A stretch of 64,000 nucleotides of DNA from Sulfobacillus thermosulfidooxidans. Its GTDB lineage: Bacteria; Bacillota; Sulfobacillia; Sulfobacillales; Sulfobacillaceae. The translations under genes and the position numbers were made by a program. Below, piece after piece: positions 16,873-26,617 of this stretch. The stretch covers positions 1,860,001 to 1,924,000 of the forward strand of contig NZ_LGRO01000001.1 in the NCBI RefSeq assembly GCF_001280565.1. Reading direction: 5' to 3'. Position 1 is the first letter of the stretch; each line of letters begins with the position of its first letter. Below the pieces are notes generated by a model. The model had not been told where the DNA came from. It searched no databases and saw only the letters and a list, made by a program, of their open reading frames with translations.

Positions 16873-17984
16873 AGTGTTCCTTCCTCCTCGACCATCACAT
16901 GGGTTATTGATGGAACTGACTCTGCTGGTGGGTTGTCATCTTTCCGAAACCATCCCATTTTCTGTCCTATCCAGTCAAACAACCGATCAATGGCCACCAT
17001 AAACACAATGGTGCCTTGAATCACATAAGCAATCTGGGCGGGAATATTGGCATTCATTTGCATGTAACCGGCGCCACTTTGCAATGCTGCAAACAAAAAT
17101 GCAGAGGGAATAATCGCCCAGGGATTGTTACGGGCCAGTAAGGCTACAACAATGGCCGTATAACCATATTGATTGGCAAAAGAATCAAAGAGTTGATGCG
17201 ATACCCCACTAATTTGTAACCCTCCCGCCAGTCCGGCAAACATTCCTGATAGCATCATGCTCATCATAGTGAGTCGGGGTACCGATATCCCAGCCAACCG
17301 GGCCGCTTTAGAATTTTGTCCGGTCATTTGAATTTCGAATCCCAAACGAGTCCGGAACAAAAGCCATGCGGCCACAATAATCCCGAGGAAGGCAAAAAAC
17401 AATGCCGCCGAGAGTTCCGTTGTGGGCACCAAGATAGGAAGAGTGGCAGAAGCGGCAATGGGTGGCGATTCGGGAATACTGCCAGGCAGCATTAAGGGTC
17501 CCTTTTCAATAAGATAATGCCCAAATTCAATGGCGGCATAACTGAGCATCATTGTAGTAATAACTTCGTGGGCTCCCCGGTATGCTTTCAAAACACCCGG
17601 AATTAAAGCATAAAGTCCGCCAGCCGCCACAGCAGCCATAATCAAGGCCACAAGATGAAGACCCGGAACCCATCGCCCTCCCATCGCTCCTACCCACGCG
17701 GCAGCAATGGCTCCCATCCAATATTGACCCTCGGCGCCAATATTGAATAACCCTGCGCGAAATGCGATAGCAATGCCCAAGCCCATTAATGACAAGGGAA
17801 CAAAAATCACTAGGGTGCTCGCGAGATTACTCAAATTTCCTACTGAACCGGCCCATAGTGCCGAGAGCACGGTCCACGCAGGATACCCCGTAACTTGGGC
17901 AATCAGAGCGCTAATCACAAGGCCCATGATTACCGTAAATAAAGGCTTCAGCCATGGACGCAAAATCATACGACTTCGGCTCAT
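16869..17984 (-). CDS. Nucleoside ABC transporter permease 1 (NupP/YufP-like)
   Basis: Membrane protein of 371 residues with about 9-10 hydrophobic segments and the same family signature (GLFNIGAEGQYWMGAIAAAW, later RLAGISVPRLTM). The start at 17984 overlaps the ATPase stop as ATGA, with AAGGAG 8 bp upstream; a 12-codon longer reading is less likely. It pairs with the permease at 15949-16872 as a heterodimer. The C-terminal 40 residues are hydrophilic. Confidence 0.88.
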   Translation of the reverse strand: MSRSRMILRPWLKPLFTVIMGLVISALIAQVTGYPAWTVLSALWAGSVGNLSNLASTLVIFVPLSLMGLGIAIAFRAGLFNIGAEGQYWMGAIAAAWVGAMGGRWVPGLHLVALIMAAVAAGGLYALIPGVLKAYRGAHEVITTMMLSYAAIEFGHYLIEKGPLMLPGSIPESPPIAASATLPILVPTTELSAALFFAFLGIIVAAWLLFRTRLGFEIQMTGQNSKAARLAGISVPRLTMMSMMLSGMFAGLAGGLQISGVSHQLFDSFANQYGYTAIVVALLARNNPWAIIPSAFLFAALQSGAGYMQMNANIPAQIAYVIQGTIVFMVAIDRLFDWIGQKMGWFRKDDNPPAESVPSITHVMVEEEGTL

Positions 17985-19507
17985 AAGAGAAGCTCCTTGG
18001 ACTGTTGTCCAGCCATCCACAGCCCAAATTGTTGGCGATTAAACGCACGACGTTCAGCCTGTCCGGAAATTTGGCCACGGAAGAGAACGACAATGCGATT
18101 AGACAACCGGATTAATTCATCTAATTCCAATGAAATAAGCAGAATAGCGGTTCCGCCCGCTGCCAAGGCTATTAATTGCTGGTGAACATATTCGATAGCT
18201 CCCACATCGAGTCCGCGCGTTGGTTGGGAAATCACAAGGACATGCGGATTTCGACTGATTTCCCGCGCTAATAACAACTTTTGTTGATTGCCGCCGGATA
18301 ATGCACGGCATGGCAGTTCAATATTTCCCGGACGGATATCAAACGCCTTGATAGCCGCCTCAGCATGCTCTTTGGCCACTTGGTGATCAATGCCCATGCC
18401 CCGTCGATAGGGATAGCGGTAATAGTCACGCAAAATAAAGTTCTCCCAAATCTTTAGATCAAGCACTAACCCTTCTTCTTGCCGGTCTGCTGGCACATAG
18501 CCAATGCCCGCTTCGAGCCGCTTTCTCACGGAAAATTTTTCGATCGTTGTTCCATTCAACACGACGTGACCGCCATCTGGCTCTCTTAAGCCCACGACAC
18601 TTTCTGCTAATTCTTGCTGGCCATTGCCTTCGATACCGGCTACACCCAAAATTTCCCCTTTGTTGAGCCGAAGACTCATCGGACCCAAGGCATGGCTTGA
18701 TCGTGTTGCACGAATCCATAGCCGTTCAAGGCGTAATACTTCGTCGCTTGTAGCTTTAACCGTGCGGCTCATGGTAAGATTCACATCCCGGCCAACCATC
18801 ATCCGTGCCAAACTGTGTGCATCCGTGTCTTTGGTGAGAGTCTGCTCAACAACCCGCCCTCGGCGGATAACGAGAACCCGGTCTGAAATGGTTAACACTT
18901 CGTCCAACTTGTGACTGATAAACACCACGGACAATCCCATTTGGGCAAATTCGCGAATCGATTTAAATAATCCGAGCGTTTCTTGTGGCGTTAAAAGCGC
19001 TGTCGGTTCGTCGAGAATAAGAATTTTGGCGCCGCGGTAGAAAGCTTTCAAGATTTCTACCCGTTGTTGCTCGCCCACCGTTAAATTTTCCACGAGACTT
19101 CCGGGATTAATATGAAGCCCAAATTTGTCGGCCAGTTCGCGGACTTCGCGCTCAGCCCGTCGTTTATCCAATTGACCCCAAAGGGTTTTAGGTTCATGCC
19201 CTAAAATTAGGTTTTCGACTACACTCATCCGATTGATCAACATAAAATGTTGGTGGATCATCCCGATACCAGCGGCAATAGCTTCCTGGGGATCCCCTAA
19301 CCGAAGGTTTTGGCCATCGACCCTTACCGTGCCTGTGTCCGGTCGCAGGAAGCCCGACACAATTTTCATCAGGGTTGATTTGCCCGCACCATTCTCCCCA
19401 AGGATGGCCAAAACTTCCCCGGATTCCACGGAAAAGGAAATGTGGTCATTAGCCATCAGGGATCCAAAATGTTTGGTCACGTCTTTCACATCAAGTTGGG
19501 CCATCAT
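17981..19507 (-). CDS. Nucleoside ABC transporter ATP-binding protein, two ABC domains (NupO/YufO-like)
   Basis: 508 residues with two ATPase halves, as in ribose and nucleoside importers. Half 1 has Walker A GENGAGKST, signature LTVGEQQRVEI and Walker B ILILDEPTALL. Half 2 has the degenerate P-loop GIEGNGQQEL typical of this family and signature LSGGNQQKLLLARE. AAGGAGG lies 6 bp before the ATG. It sits between the binding-protein gene and the permease genes on the minus strand and energises import. Confidence 0.92.
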   Translation of the reverse strand: MMAQLDVKDVTKHFGSLMANDHISFSVESGEVLAILGENGAGKSTLMKIVSGFLRPDTGTVRVDGQNLRLGDPQEAIAAGIGMIHQHFMLINRMSVVENLILGHEPKTLWGQLDKRRAEREVRELADKFGLHINPGSLVENLTVGEQQRVEILKAFYRGAKILILDEPTALLTPQETLGLFKSIREFAQMGLSVVFISHKLDEVLTISDRVLVIRRGRVVEQTLTKDTDAHSLARMMVGRDVNLTMSRTVKATSDEVLRLERLWIRATRSSHALGPMSLRLNKGEILGVAGIEGNGQQELAESVVGLREPDGGHVVLNGTTIEKFSVRKRLEAGIGYVPADRQEEGLVLDLKIWENFILRDYYRYPYRRGMGIDHQVAKEHAEAAIKAFDIRPGNIELPCRALSGGNQQKLLLAREISRNPHVLVISQPTRGLDVGAIEYVHQQLIALAAGGTAILLISLELDELIRLSNRIVVLFRGQISGQAERRAFNRQQFGLWMAGQQSKELLL

Positions 19508-19554
19508 TCGTCCTCCTTAGTGCAGACCGCCGAAATCGGACAATTCTCAGGAGT

Positions 19555-20589
19555 CTACGGTATTGTGGTGGGAGGAATAATCTTTCCTGCGCGAATAGCT
19601 TTTTCCGACTGTAAAACTTGTTGCACAATACTTGCCGGAATAGCTGAAATTGGCGGGGCCATGCCAACCCCATTATTCGATAAACTGTAATATTGAACGC
19701 CCGCTTTTAACGTACCCTGCAAACCGTCTTTTATCGTGTCAAATGTGGCGACTTGAATGCCTTTTTCCGCACTGGTAATCACGGTGTTGGGAGCAAGATA
19801 ATTTTGATTGGCATCGACTCCAATCGCATAAACATGAGCCTGTTTGGCTGCAGTAATCACCCCGAGTCCGGAGCCTCCGGCAACCTGAAAGATAATATCG
19901 GCATGCTGAGCAATTTCTGATTGCGCATAAGTTTGCCCGTTATTGGGATTGTTGAAGTCATTGGTATATTTCAAGATAATCTTGGCGGAAGGATCTACGG
20001 CATGAACCCCAGCATAAAATCCTGCGATATAGGTATTCACAGGAGGAATTGATTCACCGCCCACGACGCCCAGTGTATTATAGGAATTAATATGGGGCAG
20101 GGCGTGATCTTTTTGCACCAAACCGGCCAATTCCCCAACGAGATAACCACACTGCTGCGTTTCAAATAATGAGGAAGTAACATTGGGCCCTGGCACTTCA
20201 TCATCAATAATCATAAATTTGGTATGCGGAAATTCTTTAGATACTTGCTGGACGGCTTGCGCCATTAAAAAGCCTACGGCGATGACCAAGTTGTAACCTT
20301 GCTTGGCATAGTTGGTCAGAAATGGCACATAATCCGATTCGGTTTCTGACTGTACCACTGAAGTTGTGACACCAAGTTGATTTTTCGCTTGCATCAAACC
20401 GAGATATGCCAGATGATTAAATCCATGATCATTCAGCCCACCCGTATCCGTAACCAATCCAACTTTATACTTGGCTTTTGCCGTTGTGCCACTAGGGGAT
20501 GAGGCAGCGGACGATGCTCCACATGCAGCTAATAACCCTCCCGAAAATATCGCGGTCGTAATCAAGGCGAGTGCACTTGATTTTCTCAT
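19555..20589 (-). CDS. BMP-family nucleoside-binding lipoprotein
   Basis: Substrate-binding protein, 344 residues. A signal peptide ends at a lipobox, LLAAC, with the lipidated Cys at about residue 23. A low-complexity Ser/Ala linker and a Bmp/PnrA-type domain follow (KVGLVTDTGGLNDHGFN, VIAVGFLMAQAV, ADIIFQVAGGSGLGVI, AIGVDANQ). PnrA-like proteins bind nucleosides. GAGGAGG precedes the ATG at 20589, the first gene of the six-gene importer/psuG/psuK operon. The promoter should lie in 20590-20800. Confidence 0.92.
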   Translation of the reverse strand: MRKSSALALITTAIFSGGLLAACGASSAASSPSGTTAKAKYKVGLVTDTGGLNDHGFNHLAYLGLMQAKNQLGVTTSVVQSETESDYVPFLTNYAKQGYNLVIAVGFLMAQAVQQVSKEFPHTKFMIIDDEVPGPNVTSSLFETQQCGYLVGELAGLVQKDHALPHINSYNTLGVVGGESIPPVNTYIAGFYAGVHAVDPSAKIILKYTNDFNNPNNGQTYAQSEIAQHADIIFQVAGGSGLGVITAAKQAHVYAIGVDANQNYLAPNTVITSAEKGIQVATFDTIKDGLQGTLKAGVQYYSLSNNGVGMAPPISAIPASIVQQVLQSEKAIRAGKIIPPTTIP

Positions 20590-21356
20590 ATTGTCCTCCT
20601 CAATTGGATTTGAAAGACTCGACAATCAGGGAATAGGAAGAAATGAATACCTCGAATATGATTTTCTGCTCTAGATATCGGCGGGTTATTTTTGGACGTA
20701 AAGAGAGCAGACATCAGATGTCATAGAACAACATTAATAGTAAAGAAAATTACCGGAGGGTGCAATCAGCGGACAAGTTTTTGTGCAGGTGACCTAAAGT
20801 CGATAGAAACTGACAAAAATAAGGAAACAGGATTTCTTTGTTACACGGCTTTGTTAAATGAAGATATAACATCCTCACCTGTTATTAATACGGTTAAATG
20901 GCTATAGCATTGAGTGCTGTGTTAATTTAGGCTATGGCAATACGATTTCGATCAAACCCATACCGAAGAGCTCCATAGGGACTGTCATCATCGCGCCCTA
21001 AATAATCGTCCCGTCTCATACGGTCTGACCTTTTGTACAAGGAACAGAGCCATGGAATAGTTGTTCGGTCCAATTCCCCGTCTTCACGACTAAAGATGCC
21101 ATTCAATATACGCCCATGTTCTTTTTAAAACACACCACACCAGATCATGGATCGTCACCACAAGATGGCTTGGTTGATATGTGTCACCAGCAAAATTGTC
21201 GGTTGCAGGGTGACTGCAGCAATTTCCCGATTCTTAAATTTTAAGGCCCAAATCATTCTGGCAGCCACCCAGGTTGTAAATACAGAATGCTCACATCACA
21301 TACGTTAATTAAGTAGCGACTTCACAGCCATATTTGTGACCCTGTGGACAGGACTA
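20590..21356. other. Intergenic region of about 770 bp
   Basis: No frame here has a ribosome site or recognisable product on either strand. It separates the minus-strand importer operon from the end of hutU, so its left side must hold the importer promoter. The sequence looks like old, decayed DNA, but I see no identifiable gene remnant and no inverted ends of a mobile element. Confidence 0.4.
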
Positions 21357-21378
21357 TCCCATGACCTAAGTCATGGGA
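21357..21378 (-). other. Hairpin with the hutU stop codon in its loop
   Basis: TCCCATGAC (21357-21365) and GTCATGGGA (21370-21378) form a perfect 9-bp stem whose 4-nt loop contains the TAG stop of hutU. No U-tract follows on the minus strand. It resembles the stop-codon hairpin of psuK. Confidence 0.5.
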
Positions 21379-23063
21379 ATATTGGTCTCAGGTCCCACAA
21401 ACGGTGCGCGCATGCGGTCTTCATGGGCCTTCATGGTTTGGGCAGCTAATTCATACCCCGCATCGGCGTGTCGGATCACGCCGATGCCCGGATCATTAAA
21501 GAATACGCGCGATAAGCGACCGGCACTATCCTCACTCCCGTCTGCCACCACCACAGCGCCCGCATGCAACGCATAGCCAATCCCGGTGCCTCCTCCATGA
21601 TGAAACGACACCCAATGGGCCCCCGAGGCGGTATTCAATAAGGCGTTAAGAATCGGCCAATCGGCAATCGCATCAGAACCGTCTCGCATAGCCTCTGTTT
21701 CCCGATAGGGCGAGGCCACAGAACCCGTATCATGATGGTCGCGGCCAAAGACGACGGGGGCTGACAGCACGCCTTGCGCCACCCACTCATTCACCTTTGT
21801 CGCGAACGCGTCCCGTTCCCCCAGCCCCATATAGGCGATACGCGCGGGAAGCCCTTGAAAGTGAATATATTTCTGAGCCAGCGTAAACCACCGGGTTAGC
21901 AGCGGATTATCGCCAAACATCTGAAGGGCTAAGGCGTCCAATTGATAAATTTCTTCCGGCTTTCCGGAAAGAACGGCCCAGCGAAACGGGCCCTTGCCCT
22001 GGTTAAACAAATCACGAATATACGCGGGAACATATCCGGGAATATCAAACGCATCGGTTACGCCCTGATCGAACGCTTCTCGTCGTATGTTATTACCATA
22101 ATCAAACGTATGCGCTCCCGCTTTTTGAAGTTGCAGGAGGTTCCGAACATGATGCGCAATCGAACGTCGCGCTCGTTGTAAATAATCTCCAGGATCTTTT
22201 TGGCGCCAAGACACCGCCTCGTGTACGCTGAGTTCATCAGGAATATACCCGATCAGGGGATCATGCGCGGCCGTCTGGTCTGAGAGCACATCGGGAATAA
22301 TCTTTTGCGTAATGAAATACTGTAATAGCTCATTGGCATGACAGTGAACACCAATCGATAAAGACTCGCCGGCCTGTTTTGCCGACAGAGCGCGGTTAAC
22401 AGCGGTTTCGATACTGTCGTACGCCACATCAAGATATCCGGTATCGAGACGTTTCTGAATCCGGTTCTCATCCACTTCCGCGATTAACGCCACGCCATCC
22501 AACATTTTGGCGGCTAAGGGTTGAGCGCCGCCCATTCCGCCCAATCCGGCTGAGACATAAAGACGTCCTTTCAAGGTCCCATCAAAATGTTTACGGGCCA
22601 AAGCGGCTAATGTTTCAAAGGTGCCTTGAATGACGCCTTGACTGCCAATATAAATCCATGAACCCGCCGTCATTTGTCCAAACATGGTGAGCCCTTGTTT
22701 TTCCAATCGGTCAAACTCTTCCAAGGTCGCCCACTTTCCCACCAGGTTGGCATTCGCTATCAAAACGCGCGGGGCCTGGGGTTGGGTCTTGAATATTCCT
22801 ACGGGCTTCCCCGATTGAATCAGTAAGGTTTCATCATTCTCCAAAGTCAATAAACTTTCCACAATCTTGTCATACGCTGGCCATGACCTTGCTGCCCGCC
22901 CGCGTCCTCCATAGACAATGCGCTCTGACGGATTTTCTCCGACGCGCGCATCAAGATTATTCATCAGCATGCGCAATGCCGCTTCCTGACCCCATCCTTT
23001 ACAATGCCGTGTGGGCCCCGTTGGGGCTTGAATCCCCACATGCTGGAAAAAGTCCCTGTCCAT
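21366..23063 (-). CDS. hutU: Urocanate hydratase (urocanase)
   Basis: Adds water to urocanate to give 4-imidazolone-5-propionate, using tightly bound NAD. The 565-residue length is normal. Family stretches are GWGQEAALRMLMNNLD, RIVYGGRGRAARSW, MTAGSWIYIGSQGVIQGT, SAGLGGMGGAQP (NAD binding) and VSFHHGGGTGIGY near the C-terminus. It is the last gene of the minus-strand group that begins with the RpiR-type regulator; HutI, the next enzyme, is encoded at the far end of the divergent plus-strand group. No histidine ammonia-lyase gene is present. Confidence 0.96.
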   Translation of the reverse strand: MDRDFFQHVGIQAPTGPTRHCKGWGQEAALRMLMNNLDARVGENPSERIVYGGRGRAARSWPAYDKIVESLLTLENDETLLIQSGKPVGIFKTQPQAPRVLIANANLVGKWATLEEFDRLEKQGLTMFGQMTAGSWIYIGSQGVIQGTFETLAALARKHFDGTLKGRLYVSAGLGGMGGAQPLAAKMLDGVALIAEVDENRIQKRLDTGYLDVAYDSIETAVNRALSAKQAGESLSIGVHCHANELLQYFITQKIIPDVLSDQTAAHDPLIGYIPDELSVHEAVSWRQKDPGDYLQRARRSIAHHVRNLLQLQKAGAHTFDYGNNIRREAFDQGVTDAFDIPGYVPAYIRDLFNQGKGPFRWAVLSGKPEEIYQLDALALQMFGDNPLLTRWFTLAQKYIHFQGLPARIAYMGLGERDAFATKVNEWVAQGVLSAPVVFGRDHHDTGSVASPYRETEAMRDGSDAIADWPILNALLNTASGAHWVSFHHGGGTGIGYALHAGAVVVADGSEDSAGRLSRVFFNDPGIGVIRHADAGYELAAQTMKAHEDRMRAPFVGPETNIPMT

Positions 23064-23116
23064 CGATTTCGTCCTCCTTTAATTCACTGGTTGTCCAACA
23101 ACTGAGCCGCTTGCCG

Positions 23117-24442
23117 TTACCCCCATCGCTGGGTGAGATCTTGAATTCTTCGAGTCAAATCCGTAAGATTTTCGCTTGGCAACTGGCCGTCACGTACCAC
23201 AGGTTTACCCTGAATCACGACCTGGCGAATGGCTTCCGGCGTCATCGCATAGACGATATTGGCCAAAAGTGTTTCGGGATTCCACGGCAATAGCGACAGA
23301 TGATGGAGATCGATGCCGACAAAATCGGCCCAGAAGCCTTCGGCAATTCGGCCCGCTGGTACCCCTAGCATCTCAGCCCCGGATTGTGTCCCCATATGCC
23401 AAACCTCACGGTGTGACACGCTGGTCGCATCGAGTGTGCCCACTTTTTGGAGCAGGGCAGCCATCCGCATTTCTTCAAAAATACTGGCCCGGTTATTGCT
23501 GCATCCCCCATCGGTGCCTAGCCCTATCCGGACCCCCGCTTCTCGCAGTCGCGGGAGCGGAGTAATCCCATCAGCTAAAAACATGTTGCTTGAGGGGCAA
23601 TAAGCTAAATGGGATTGAGCCTCACCCAGCACATGAATATCATCGGAATTCACCCACGTCAGATGAATCGCTATCAGTTGATCCGTGATAATCCCCAGAT
23701 CGGCCAAATGCTGCACCGGCGTTTTTCCGGTCCGGGAAAGAGTCTCGTTGACTTCAAACGGTTCCTCAGCAACATGGATATGATAGGGAGTGCCAAGACG
23801 CCGGGCTAAGTCTACTCCGGCTTGGATCATCGGATCCGACGCCCCGTGAACACTGTGGGGAGCAGGATGGATGAAAACAGCGGGATCCGGAGCACACCGT
23901 GCGGCTAATTCTTGTGTTCGATATACCGCGTCATCAGGGGTTTCACGGTACGCCTCCGGCGCCCCCTCCCAGTCATAAAAGGTCCGGGCCATGACCAGGC
24001 GGATACCAACATCCCGCGCGGCTTCAATGACCGCCCAATCATTCTCAAGGCCTTGATTGTGCACATAGAAGAAGTCGACAACCGTCGTAATGCCGTGTAA
24101 GACCATTTCGCTAAACGCCAATTTTGCTCCCCAATAAATAGCCTCCGCATTCAGATGAGGCGTAATCCGATATAACGCTATATCCCGCCACACCAAAAAC
24201 GGCTGATCGACCGCTATTCCACGCAACAAATGTTGAAAGGAGTGGGTATGGGTGTTAATCGTGCCGGGCACTAAGGCCTGATCCGCCCAGTGAATGGATC
24301 GGGCCTGAGGAAAAAGACGCGCCATCTCGTCCCGGGGACCCACCCCGACAATGGTTCCCGCGTCCTCGTCAACCACGACGCCATAATGCGCCATAAACTG
24401 CTCATTCACCCACATCCACGCGGGTTCATAAACGCTCAGCAT
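23117..24442 (-). CDS. Amidohydrolase-superfamily deaminase, candidate formimidoylglutamate deiminase (HutF-like)
   Basis: 441-residue metal-dependent deaminase of the TRZ/ATZ/HutF type. Metal ligands are in NTHTHSFQ (His 65 and 67), IHVAEE, AIHLTW and GLGTDGGCSNN. Context between hutU and an M20 hydrolase suggests formiminoglutamate to formylglutamate plus ammonia. The motifs are also close to SAH, 8-oxoguanine or cytosine deaminase types, so the substrate is not certain. The ATG at 24442 overlaps the stop of the upstream gene and follows AAAGGATG. Confidence 0.72.
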   Translation of the reverse strand: MLSVYEPAWMWVNEQFMAHYGVVVDEDAGTIVGVGPRDEMARLFPQARSIHWADQALVPGTINTHTHSFQHLLRGIAVDQPFLVWRDIALYRITPHLNAEAIYWGAKLAFSEMVLHGITTVVDFFYVHNQGLENDWAVIEAARDVGIRLVMARTFYDWEGAPEAYRETPDDAVYRTQELAARCAPDPAVFIHPAPHSVHGASDPMIQAGVDLARRLGTPYHIHVAEEPFEVNETLSRTGKTPVQHLADLGIITDQLIAIHLTWVNSDDIHVLGEAQSHLAYCPSSNMFLADGITPLPRLREAGVRIGLGTDGGCSNNRASIFEEMRMAALLQKVGTLDATSVSHREVWHMGTQSGAEMLGVPAGRIAEGFWADFVGIDLHHLSLLPWNPETLLANIVYAMTPEAIRQVVIQGKPVVRDGQLPSENLTDLTRRIQDLTQRWG

Positions 24443-25710
24443 TCTTTCACATCCTTTGAGAACATCGTATAAGATGTTCCCGGAGCATTCAGATCCCACC
24501 GTATGATGACCCGGCGCACAACCTCGGCAGCCAGCACGATATCCTCCATTTCGGCGGATTCTTCAGGACAGTGGCTGTAGCCATTACTGCGCACGAAAAG
24601 CATGCCCGTCGGCACCCGTTTGGCCAGATGAGCCGCATCATGCCCCGCCCAACTGACGAGAGCGGGATGCGGCAGTCCCATCTCATCCATCACGGCATGG
24701 AGTAAGGCTTGCACGTCCTGATCCATGAAACTCGGCTCCTGTTCCAAGATCATGTGGCGGCGGATGGATAAGTGCAGGCGCTGGCTTAATGCCTGAAGCT
24801 GTGTCCACAGGCTATCTGTCAGTTCCGCCAAGATGTCGGGATCAGGAGAACGCCATTCCACAATAAATTCGACGTGCGAGGGGATAATGTTGATGGAATT
24901 GGGAAACACGCGGACATAGCCGACCGTGCCCACCGCACGGTCGGCAAATCGCTGGCTCAATTGTTGGAAGATCATCATGGCTTGGGCAAATCCTTGAACC
25001 GCATCACGACGGGATTCATAGGGTGTCGTGCCGGCATGGTTTTGTTCTCCGGTAAGGGTAATCATTTGCCGCGTGATCCCGGTAATGGTGGTCACCACTC
25101 CCAGAGGCCATCCCGCTTCATGAAGCCGGGGACCTTGTTCAATATGGGGTTCCAAAAAACCTTTTAACGGGCCGATTGCAAATGCTGAATCGTGAAGACC
25201 AGGAGCTCCCGCTTGATCCAACGCCTTCCGCACCGAATAACCCGTCTCATCGGTCACATCCAGTACCCGATCCCACGACAGGACACCAGTTAACAAGCGG
25301 CTCCCTAAGGTCGAAAGGCGAAAAGGATTGGGTTCTTCACCGGTTAAGGCCAAAACCGCGAGAGTGTTTCGCGGTCTGTATCCCTCTTCTTGTAATGTTT
25401 GGAGGGCTTCTAAGCCTAAAATGACCCCCAGTGCCCCATCATAACCGCCACCATTTCTCACCGTATCCAAGTGGGATCCCACGGCCATAATGTCTTGCGA
25501 CGCTCCCGGCAAAAATGCCCATAGATTCCCAGCCGGATCGATTTGGGTCACAAATCCGGCCTGTTCCGCTTCCCGCAAAAACCATTGTCGTGCCGCCCGT
25601 TCCGCTGCACTGCCAAAGGGGCGGGTAATGCCTCCCGCATCATCTTGTCCGATCGCGGCAAGGGCATCAAACCGTCTTTGCAATCGAGACAACGCCAAGA
25701 TATCCGGCAT
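24436..25710 (-). CDS. M20-family amidohydrolase (N-carbamoyl-L-amino acid hydrolase / allantoate amidohydrolase-like)
   Basis: 424 residues with the binuclear-metal motifs of this branch: VGSHLDTVRNGGGYDGALG, the catalytic LTGEEPNPF and FLEPHIEQGP, and later QNHAGTTPY and AGHDAAHLA. Relatives remove carbamoyl or similar groups from amino acids. In this cluster it could take N-formyl-, N-formimino- or N-carbamoyl-glutamate to glutamate, replacing HutG. AAGGAG lies before the ATG. It follows the regulator gene by 7 bp and overlaps the deaminase gene, so all are co-transcribed. Confidence 0.85.
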   Translation of the reverse strand: MPDILALSRLQRRFDALAAIGQDDAGGITRPFGSAAERAARQWFLREAEQAGFVTQIDPAGNLWAFLPGASQDIMAVGSHLDTVRNGGGYDGALGVILGLEALQTLQEEGYRPRNTLAVLALTGEEPNPFRLSTLGSRLLTGVLSWDRVLDVTDETGYSVRKALDQAGAPGLHDSAFAIGPLKGFLEPHIEQGPRLHEAGWPLGVVTTITGITRQMITLTGEQNHAGTTPYESRRDAVQGFAQAMMIFQQLSQRFADRAVGTVGYVRVFPNSINIIPSHVEFIVEWRSPDPDILAELTDSLWTQLQALSQRLHLSIRRHMILEQEPSFMDQDVQALLHAVMDEMGLPHPALVSWAGHDAAHLAKRVPTGMLFVRSNGYSHCPEESAEMEDIVLAAEVVRRVIIRWDLNAPGTSYTMFSKDVKEC

Positions 25711-25717
25711 GGAGTCG

Positions 25718-26617
25718 TCACTCCTTATTTTTTGTGCTCGTCCGCGACCAGTAGACCTGCAAGCGTTGGTCCCGTTCTTCTAACTGTTCCAAACGCAAAC
25801 GGACGCCAGGAAGTTCTTGGGCCACTTGACGGACAAGGTAATTAATCACAAACATGGGGGCCACATACGAATCAAATAGCGACGCCGTGGCCACCGGAAC
25901 GACCAGAACCGGATCGGCAAAGGTCATGACGGGCGACATCCAGCGATCGGTTAACGCCGCCACCCTCACCCCATCGTGATGTGCCGCTTCAAGCCATTCC
26001 ATCAACACTCGGGAATAGCGAGGAAACACCCACCCCACAATGACCGTGTCCTCGGAATCCCAGCCGGCACAGTTATCCCATAAAGGCGTGCCGGGTGTCG
26101 CCACTTCCACCCCATTGCGAATCTTGCCCAAACAATATGCAGCATAGGGAATTAACGTACTCGAAATGCGCGCCCCCGCCAAAATGACGCGGGATTTGGT
26201 CGCCACCAAATTCACCAACCGGTTCATGGGTTCACTGTCTAAAATTTCGGGGAGCGATTCCAAATTCGCCACCTCTTGCGCCAATAATGGATCCGCATCG
26301 TCAGGAATACTGGGACGGAGGTAGACGGTGCGTTCGGGAGCGCGCCATTCTTCCCGGACAAATTCTTGGAGGGCATGCACAAACTCACTGTATCCCCCAA
26401 AGCCCATGCTGTGGCAAAACCGCGTGATGGAGGCTTGGCTCACACCGACCGCTTTGGCTAAGTCACCTGAACTCATAAAGGACGCTTCCCGTAAATGCAG
26501 CGCTAAGTAATCGCCAATTTGCTGATGCGTGATCGACTCGCTTGATGCCAGTCGAATCCGGTCCATAAATCCTTCAATACTCTGTAGTGGCTTCATCGAA
26601 TGCGTATCCTCATTCAT
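25718..26617 (-). CDS. RpiR/MurR-family transcriptional regulator (HTH plus SIS domain)
   Basis: 299 residues. The N-terminal helix-turn-helix (SSGDLAKAVGVSQASITRFCHSMGFGGYSEF, split here as residues about 50-80) is the RpiR type; residues about 125-270 form a SIS-like domain (RVILAGARISS). It heads the M20-deaminase-hutU operon and diverges from the permease/HisD-like operon, so it probably controls both from the 26618-27119 region in response to a pathway intermediate. The start is uncertain; an ATG at 26596 is an alternative. Confidence 0.87.
   Translation of the reverse strand: MNEDTHSMKPLQSIEGFMDRIRLASSESITHQQIGDYLALHLREASFMSSGDLAKAVGVSQASITRFCHSMGFGGYSEFVHALQEFVREEWRAPERTVYLRPSIPDDADPLLAQEVANLESLPEILDSEPMNRLVNLVATKSRVILAGARISSTLIPYAAYCLGKIRNGVEVATPGTPLWDNCAGWDSEDTVIVGWVFPRYSRVLMEWLEAAHHDGVRVAALTDRWMSPVMTFADPVLVVPVATASLFDSYVAPMFVINYLVRQVAQELPGVRLRLEQLEERDQRLQVYWSRTSTKNKE

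Noticed and set aside
20626-21350. Possible transposon remnant in the gap before hutU
   Set aside because: No transposase motif, no terminal inverted repeats and no target duplication could be found by eye.
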